The notes under the pieces are model-generated. The model had not been told where the DNA came from. It saw nothing but the letters and a program-made list of their open reading frames with translations, and searched no databases. Made by a program: the position numbers and the translations under genes. A DNA stretch of 17,411 nt, from the NCBI GenBank assembly GCA_045586505.1, contig JAZNAL010000033.1, forward strand, positions 1 through 17,411. The letters are read 5' to 3'. Of this stretch, positions 13,216 to 17,411 are shown one piece after another; position 1 is the first letter of the stretch, and each line of letters opens with the position of its first letter. This DNA is from Flemingiibacterium sp045586505 (GTDB lineage Bacteria; Bacillota; Clostridia; Oscillospirales; CAG-272).

Positions 13216-14688
13216 ATGTTTAAGAGCGTTTTTACAAAATATATTACTGCGTTTATGCTGATCATTATAGTCAGCTTCCTTATGCTGACCATTATTCTCT
13301 GCGGGCTTGTGGACAACTATTCTACCAACACTAAGGCGGATATTGTCATGCGTAGTGCCGAGGTGGTCGCATCTGCCGCCCAGGATATGTATTACGGTGA
13401 CGAAGCCGATGATTTCAATCGCTTCGTTTACTTTAATCTTGATAACATCGAGCAGCTTCTCTCTGCTATGGCGGACTACAACGAGGACATCAATATCTTC
13501 GTGGTGGACGCAGACGGCTCTTGTCTTGCCATTGACGACAGCGCTGAGCTAGGTTACGTCGGTGCAGGTGTGCCTCTTGACATCATGGGAGAAGTCGATA
13601 TGAATGACGGCGGCGAATACACAGGTGATCTTGGCGGCGTCTTTGAAAAGAAGCATCTCTCCTACATACGCCCCATCCGAGGTGAGCTCGGGGAGCTGGT
13701 CGGCGCAGTTGTTGCGTCCTCCGCCTCCACTCAGGTAGCCGCACTCATCGAGACCCTTGTAAAGACGGTCATCCTCTCCTGCCTTTGGGTGATGTTGGCG
13801 GCGATGGTGGCGATCTATTTCATCAGCGAGAAGATCATCGCGCCCTTAAAGCAGATGTCAAAGGCGGCGAAGAGCTTTGCGGCGGGTAAATTTGACGTAA
13901 GAGTACCCGTTCGCGGCCGCGACGAGGTGGCGGAGCTTGCTACCGCGTTCAACAACATGGCGGCGTCCATGGCGAAGCTTGAGGATATGCGCCGCACCTT
14001 CTTATCCAGTGTTTCCCACGATCTGCGCACGCCCATGACCACCATCTCCGGCTTTATCGATGGCATCCTTGACGGCACGATTCCGCCGGATAAGCACGAG
14101 TATTATCTCGATGTCATCCGAGGTGAGGTGCGCAGGCTGGCGCGGCTTGTGGCAAGTCTCCTTGACATAACCCGCATCCAGGCAGGCGAGCGCAAATTCA
14201 ACAAGACAGCCTTCGATATCTGCGAAATGGCGCGGCTTATTCTCATCTCCTTCGAGCAGAAGATCGAGGACAAGCATCTTGAGGTGGAATTTGACTGCAA
14301 GGCGGACAAGATGATGGTCTACGCCGACCGCGATGCGATTTACCAGATCCTCTACAACATCTGCGACAACGCGGTGAAGTTCTCAAAGGAGGGCGGCGCC
14401 TACAAAATAAGTATTCTGGAGCGTGAGCGCCGCGTATATATTTCCGTATTCAACGAGGGCATCGGTATCCCGCCTGAGGAGTTGCCATTCGTGTTCGAGC
14501 GCTTCTACAAGAGCGACAAGAGCCGGGGTCTTGACAAGACCGGCGTTGGTCTGGGGCTTTTCATCGCAAAGACCATAATCGACGCCCACGAGGAGGAAAT
14601 CTGGGTAAAGAGCGCCTATGGCGAGAACTGCGAGTTCGTATTCACCCTTCCGTACACCCCTGAGGCGGAAATCGTGGTAAAGGATTAG
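13216..14688 (+). CDS. Sensor histidine kinase (HAMP-HisKA-HATPase)
   Basis: Membrane sensor kinase of 490 residues. Domains in order: first membrane helix (about 8-32), an extracellular sensor region of about 145 residues with a single PAS/Cache-like look (NIFVVDADGSCLAID), second membrane helix (181-204), HAMP linker (205-257), HisKA with the phosphorylated H268 in SSVSHDLRTP, then the ATPase domain: N box NICDNAVKFS (N385), G1 NEGIGIPP, F box FVFERFYKSDKSR, G2 TGVGLGLFIAK. The first G1 residue is N where the classic motif has D, common in some Firmicutes kinases. No response regulator gene lies next to it, so its partner is elsewhere. The ribosome binding site is weak (GGGG). It is 21 bases before mnmM and may be cotranscribed with it. 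Confidence 0.93.
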   Translation: MFKSVFTKYITAFMLIIIVSFLMLTIILCGLVDNYSTNTKADIVMRSAEVVASAAQDMYYGDEADDFNRFVYFNLDNIEQLLSAMADYNEDINIFVVDADGSCLAIDDSAELGYVGAGVPLDIMGEVDMNDGGEYTGDLGGVFEKKHLSYIRPIRGELGELVGAVVASSASTQVAALIETLVKTVILSCLWVMLAAMVAIYFISEKIIAPLKQMSKAAKSFAAGKFDVRVPVRGRDEVAELATAFNNMAASMAKLEDMRRTFLSSVSHDLRTPMTTISGFIDGILDGTIPPDKHEYYLDVIRGEVRRLARLVASLLDITRIQAGERKFNKTAFDICEMARLILISFEQKIEDKHLEVEFDCKADKMMVYADRDAIYQILYNICDNAVKFSKEGGAYKISILERERRVYISVFNEGIGIPPEELPFVFERFYKSDKSRGLDKTGVGLGLFIAKTIIDAHEEEIWVKSAYGENCEFVFTLPYTPEAEIVVKD

Positions 14689-14709
14689 AAACATAACGAG
14701 GTAAACAAA

Positions 14710-15267
14710 ATGGCACAGGTAGATCTTCTTGATATGCACAAATATTTCATCCTCCGTCACCTCAAAGAGGGAGACGTTGCGGTGGACTACACTATGGGCA
14801 ACGGTCACGACACGGAGTTTTTGTCAAAGACCGTAGGTGAGGCGGGAAGGGTTTACGCCTTCGATATACAGCCTGCCGCCCTCGATTCCACGGCGAAAAA
14901 CTTAGCGGTGGCGGGATGCCCGGAAAACTACACGCTTTTCTGCGCGTCCCATCACAGAGTGAAGGAATTCGTCCACGAAAAGGTCAAGGCGGGGATGTTC
15001 AATCTCGGATATCTTCCCGGAAGCGACAAAAAAATCACCACCCTGCGTGACACCACGCTGGCGGCGATCGAGGCGGCTATCGAGCTTATGGACAAGGACG
15101 CCATAATTTTAATCGCTGTTTATCCCGGTCATGCGGAGGGCGATATCGAGGGTCAGTTAGTTGGCGAGCGCCTGTCGAAGCTTGACCGCAAGCTGTACAC
15201 CGTCGCCTGCTTCAAGATGGTCAACTCCCCCACAAGCCCCTTCTTCTATATAATCGAGGGCAGATAA
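14710..15267 (+). CDS. mnmM: MnmM/YtqB-type tRNA wobble-uridine methyltransferase
   Basis: SAM-dependent methyltransferase of 185 residues. Family knowledge: MnmM (YtqB in Bacillus) methylates 5-aminomethyl-2-thiouridine at the tRNA wobble position in Gram-positive bacteria that lack the MnmC methylase. The SAM loop is DYTMGNGHDTEFL (26-38); the second strand is YAFDIQPAALDST (49-61); and NLGYLPGSDKKITT (98-111) is the signature catalytic segment of YtqB proteins, followed by VYPGHAEGD. Ribosome binding site CGAGG precedes ATG 14710. Its stop overlaps the start of the next small gene by one base (TAATG), so the two are translationally coupled. Confidence 0.88.
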   Translation: MAQVDLLDMHKYFILRHLKEGDVAVDYTMGNGHDTEFLSKTVGEAGRVYAFDIQPAALDSTAKNLAVAGCPENYTLFCASHHRVKEFVHEKVKAGMFNLGYLPGSDKKITTLRDTTLAAIEAAIELMDKDAIILIAVYPGHAEGDIEGQLVGERLSKLDRKLYTVACFKMVNSPTSPFFYIIEGR

Positions 15268-15677
15268 TGACGCGGTCGTTTTTAAACATAGTGACTGCAG
15301 ACGGCAGGCTGTGCCGTGTTGCCGAGTTGGGTTTTCACGCCGACTCCCCCTCCTTCGACGGGGATGGGATCTTATTCCGTCAGCGTGACAGCTGGAAGCG
15401 CATCGACCTTGGAACGGGTATGATAAGCCCTGCCAAGCCGCCTGCAGTAGACACACGCACATCACGCGATGGCAGGTATACCGTGCGGCTTTACATAGAG
15501 TCGGAGGACGCCGACGGCTTCGGGTACGTGCATCTTATGCTTCGCGACAATGAGTCGGGCACCGAGACGGTGCTGACGCGGTTTATGGGCTGTGTCGACT
15601 CCATCGGTGCGGTGCCGTTTTCGGCAGATTCGGTGAGCATTGCCTTCTTCGGCTACCCCGAATCGGAGCTTGGGTGA
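15267..15677 (+). CDS. Small protein of unknown function, coupled to mnmM
   Basis: Protein of 136 residues, not recognised. It has no membrane segments, signal peptide or cysteine motif. The sequence reads like beta strands from a propeller or TolB-like fold: repeated blocks with aromatic and aspartate pairs, such as DSPSFDGDGILFRQRDSWKR, DTRTSRDGRYTVRLY, and ADSVSIAFFGYPE at the end. It could be a short remnant of a propeller protein or a genuine small fold. Its ATG overlaps the mnmM stop, so it is likely expressed and functionally linked, but no function is proposed. No clean ribosome binding site is seen apart from coupling. It ends 65 bases before the terminator-like hairpin. Confidence 0.6.
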   Translation: MTRSFLNIVTADGRLCRVAELGFHADSPSFDGDGILFRQRDSWKRIDLGTGMISPAKPPAVDTRTSRDGRYTVRLYIESEDADGFGYVHLMLRDNESGTETVLTRFMGCVDSIGAVPFSADSVSIAFFGYPESELG

Positions 15678-15742
15678 GGTGTGGGGTACATCCATAGAAT
15701 CTATTTTTTACCGCGGGAGCAAGCCGCGACATACGAATATTG

Positions 15743-15768
15743 AAGCGGGAGGCAGATGCCTCCCGCTT
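15743..15768. terminator. Hairpin between convergent genes
   Basis: AAGCGGGAGGCA and TGCCTCCCGCTT form a 12-base perfect stem with a 2-base spacer. A short T-rich tail (GTGTTTATG) follows on the plus strand, and the stem lies a few bases beyond the radA stop codon on the minus strand. It probably ends both transcripts, though neither side has a long T-tract. Confidence 0.65.
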
Positions 15769-15772
15769 GTGT

Positions 15773-17188
15773 TTATGCTTTATATTCTCCCGTCCAATTG
15801 ATACGGTCGAAGATGCTCTTGACGGGGATAATCTCAACGCCCTCGTAAACCAGCTCCTTGCCTGCTCTGTGACGGAGCTCCAGGTTTCGCTCTGGGACGA
15901 TGATCTTGCGGAAGCCGAGACGTACCGCTTCGGATACGCGCTGCTCAAAATTCTGCACCGCCCGACATTCGCCCGCAAGTCCGATCTCGCCGATGGCGAT
16001 AAGGTCATCCGCCACAGCTTCGTCCTTGATGGAGGAGATCAGTGCCATTGCTACGGCAAGGTCCGCGGCAGGCTCGTCGATGTGCAGTCCGCCGATGACG
16101 TTAAGATATGCGTCGTTCACCGAGAAGCGGTAACCCAGCCGCTTTTCAAGCACTGCAAGTATCAGGCACATACGGTTATAGTCGATACCGTTTGAGGTGC
16201 GGCGTGGGGAAGGGTAGGCGGTCTGCGCTACCAGCGCCTGAACCTCGGCGATAATTGGACGTGTGCCCTCCATTACGCAGACGGCGCAGTTTCCCGATAC
16301 GCCAACAGGTCTGCCCGCCAGGAGCGTCTCTGAGGGGTTTTCGACCTCAACAAGTCCCTCGTCGGACATCTCGAACATACCGATCTCGTTTGTTGAGCCG
16401 AAGCGGTTCTTGATGGCGCGGATGATGCGGTAGGAGCGCAGCTTTTCGCCCTCGAAGTACAAAACCGCGTCCACCATGTGCTCAAGCACCTTAGGTCCGG
16501 CGATACCGCCCTCTTTGTTGACGTGACCTACCATGATGACGGAGATGCCCTCATTTTTCGCCTTGGAGATGAATGCCAGCGCCGATTCGCGCACCTGGGT
16601 AATGCTTCCCGGGGCGGACGCCACGTGCTCGTCGTACATGGTCTGTACGGAGTCCACGATGATGACGTCGGGGTGCACCTTGTCGCACTGCTCCATGATG
16701 CGGCGGACGTTGGTCTCGGTCAGCACGTAAAGGGTCTTGCCGCCCACACCGAGGCGTTTTGCGCGTAGCTTCAGCTGTCCTTGTGATTCCTCGCCCGAGA
16801 TGTACAGTACCTTGCGCTCGGTGTTGTTTTCGCCGCGGCAAAGCGAGGAGGATATCTGAAGGAGGAGCGTAGATTTACCGATGCCCGGCTCGCCCGCAAG
16901 GAGCACCACAGAACCGTGTACGAGACCTCCGCCCAGCACGCGGTCAAGCTCGCCCATACCCGTTGTGGAGCGGATAAAGGAGGGCAGCTCAAGGTCGTCG
17001 GAGCGCACCGCGTCGGATTGGTATTCGGGGGCGATACGCTTGATCTTAGCCACCGCCGTAGGCGCCTCTACGGGGGCGTCGCCTTCTTCCATTGTATTCC
17101 ATGACCCGCAGGAGGGGCATTTGCCGTACCATTTGGCGGTAGTATGCCCGCATTCCGTGCAGGTGAAGATTGATTTTGGTGTTTTCAT
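15773..17188 (-). CDS. radA: DNA repair protein RadA (Sms)
   Basis: RecA-related ATPase that drives branch migration in recombination repair; 471 residues, normal length. N-terminal zinc finger C10-x2-C13 and C24-x2-C27 in CTECGHTTAKWYGKCPSCG; Walker A GEPGIGKS (99-106); Walker B VIIVDS (175-180); the RadA-specific KNRFG motif (260-264); and a C-terminal Lon-protease-like domain (GGLHIDEPAADLAVAMALIS), where a proteolytic serine is not evident, as in other RadA proteins. The start is ATG 17188, with GGAG 8 bases upstream; an in-frame extension to 17248 runs across the promoter. Single-gene unit, divergent from tRNA-Leu. Confidence 0.96.
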   Translation of the reverse strand: MKTPKSIFTCTECGHTTAKWYGKCPSCGSWNTMEEGDAPVEAPTAVAKIKRIAPEYQSDAVRSDDLELPSFIRSTTGMGELDRVLGGGLVHGSVVLLAGEPGIGKSTLLLQISSSLCRGENNTERKVLYISGEESQGQLKLRAKRLGVGGKTLYVLTETNVRRIMEQCDKVHPDVIIVDSVQTMYDEHVASAPGSITQVRESALAFISKAKNEGISVIMVGHVNKEGGIAGPKVLEHMVDAVLYFEGEKLRSYRIIRAIKNRFGSTNEIGMFEMSDEGLVEVENPSETLLAGRPVGVSGNCAVCVMEGTRPIIAEVQALVAQTAYPSPRRTSNGIDYNRMCLILAVLEKRLGYRFSVNDAYLNVIGGLHIDEPAADLAVAMALISSIKDEAVADDLIAIGEIGLAGECRAVQNFEQRVSEAVRLGFRKIIVPERNLELRHRAGKELVYEGVEIIPVKSIFDRINWTGEYKA

Positions 17189-17219
17189 GGTATTACTCCG
17201 TTTTCTTGTGATCAATACA

Positions 17220-17248
17220 ATTATACAATAATAACCGCCTCCTGTCAA
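17220..17248 (-). promoter_or_regulatory. Consensus sigma-A promoter of radA
   Basis: On the minus strand, TTGACA (17248-17243), 17-base spacer, TATAAT (17225-17220), about 32 bases upstream of the ATG. Both hexamers match the consensus fully. Confidence 0.9.
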
Positions 17249-17295
17249 TGCAAATAAATGATTAAAAAATATTTTTAGATTTTTTCAAAAACCTC

Positions 17296-17324
17296 TTGAC
17301 AAACATTTTTCGTTGTGGTATAAT
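17296..17324 (+). promoter_or_regulatory. Consensus sigma-A promoter of tRNA-Leu
   Basis: TTGACA (17296-17301), 17-base spacer, TATAAT (17319-17324) with TGG before it, an extended -10. The tRNA starts 34 bases after the -10. Both hexamers match the consensus fully, as expected for a stable RNA gene. It diverges from the radA promoter. Confidence 0.9.
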
Positions 17325-17357
17325 ATAACACGTTGCAGGGCAATAGCTCGGCAATAT

Positions 17358-17411
17358 GCGAGAGTGGCGGAACTGGCAGACGCGCACGTTTGAGGGGCGT
17401 GTAGTTCACAC
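17358..17411 (+). tRNA. tRNA-Leu (anticodon GAG), truncated by window end
   Basis: Acceptor strand GCGAGAG (17358-17364), then TG, a D arm GCGGAACTGGCAGACGC, anticodon stem CACGT paired with GCGTG, and loop TTGAGGG giving anticodon GAG, which reads CUC/CUU leucine codons. The D arm matches the standard bacterial leucine pattern. The long variable arm is cut off by the window end, and the T arm and acceptor 3' side lie beyond. Confidence 0.88.

Noticed and set aside
12533..13261. Several overlapping long open frames on both strands of the GC-rich region, up to 139 residues
   Set aside because: They overlap each other in many frames, have low-complexity Arg/Pro/Gly/Ser-rich products, no ribosome binding site, and arise from hairpin repeats with few stop codons.

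Overview
The window looks like a chromosomal segment of an anaerobic, low-to-medium GC Gram-positive bacterium, most likely a gut-type Clostridia member (Oscillospirales-like). This is inferred from the gene set (rubrerythrin, MnmM/YtqB-type methyltransferase, YwaF-type membrane protein, PrsA-like lipoprotein), strong AGGAGG-type ribosome binding sites and near-consensus sigma-A promoters with 17-base spacers. No phage, plasmid, transposase or CRISPR genes are visible. The genes are mostly housekeeping or metabolic. The unusual content is in the intergenic DNA.

Layout: (1) 210-3498, plus strand: a PlsC-like acyltransferase with a C-terminal zinc ribbon, a GltS-like transporter and a YwaF-like membrane protein, closely spaced and probably one operon. 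(2) 3560-5859, minus strand: a GNAT acetyltransferase, shikimate kinase (aroK) and aspartate carbamoyltransferase (pyrB). PyrB carries an unusual tail that resembles only the zinc domain of the regulatory chain PyrI. (3) 6204-7439, plus strand: DNA polymerase IV (dinB). (4) 7706-9710, minus strand: a sialidase-like Asp-box protein followed by N-acetylneuraminate lyase (nanA), probably a sialic-acid-type catabolic pair under one strong promoter. (5) 9711-10353: a 640-base gap with a TGTGG-rich, DnaA-box-like cluster. (6) 10354-10890, minus strand: rubrerythrin. Divergent from it is a PpiC/PrsA-like lipoprotein (11141-12244). (7) 12245-13215: a gene-free stretch of about 970 bases. (8) 13216-15677, plus strand: a sensor histidine kinase without an adjacent regulator, mnmM, and a small unknown gene overlapping mnmM. 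(9) 15773-17188, minus strand: radA, divergent from a tRNA-Leu(GAG) that the window edge cuts off.

The most notable discovery is a family of large foldback (inverted-repeat) sequences between genes. The biggest spans about 12299-13072: its ends are 15-base perfect inverted repeats, and matching segments run inward in register to a centre near 12618, so nearly the whole 774 bases can fold on itself. Its right arm also carries an array of GC-rich hairpins bounded by a 14-base direct repeat. A second palindrome of about 275-290 bases lies exactly between the convergent genes dinB and nanA, and its 21-base perfect terminal repeat encodes the dinB stop codon. A third (6004-6102) has 29-base perfect arms. 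Part of the second palindrome recurs at 101-156, upstream of the first gene, which points to a dispersed repeat family. No transposase is present, so if these elements move they depend on functions supplied elsewhere. This is inferred from reading the sequence and has not been tested by a database search.
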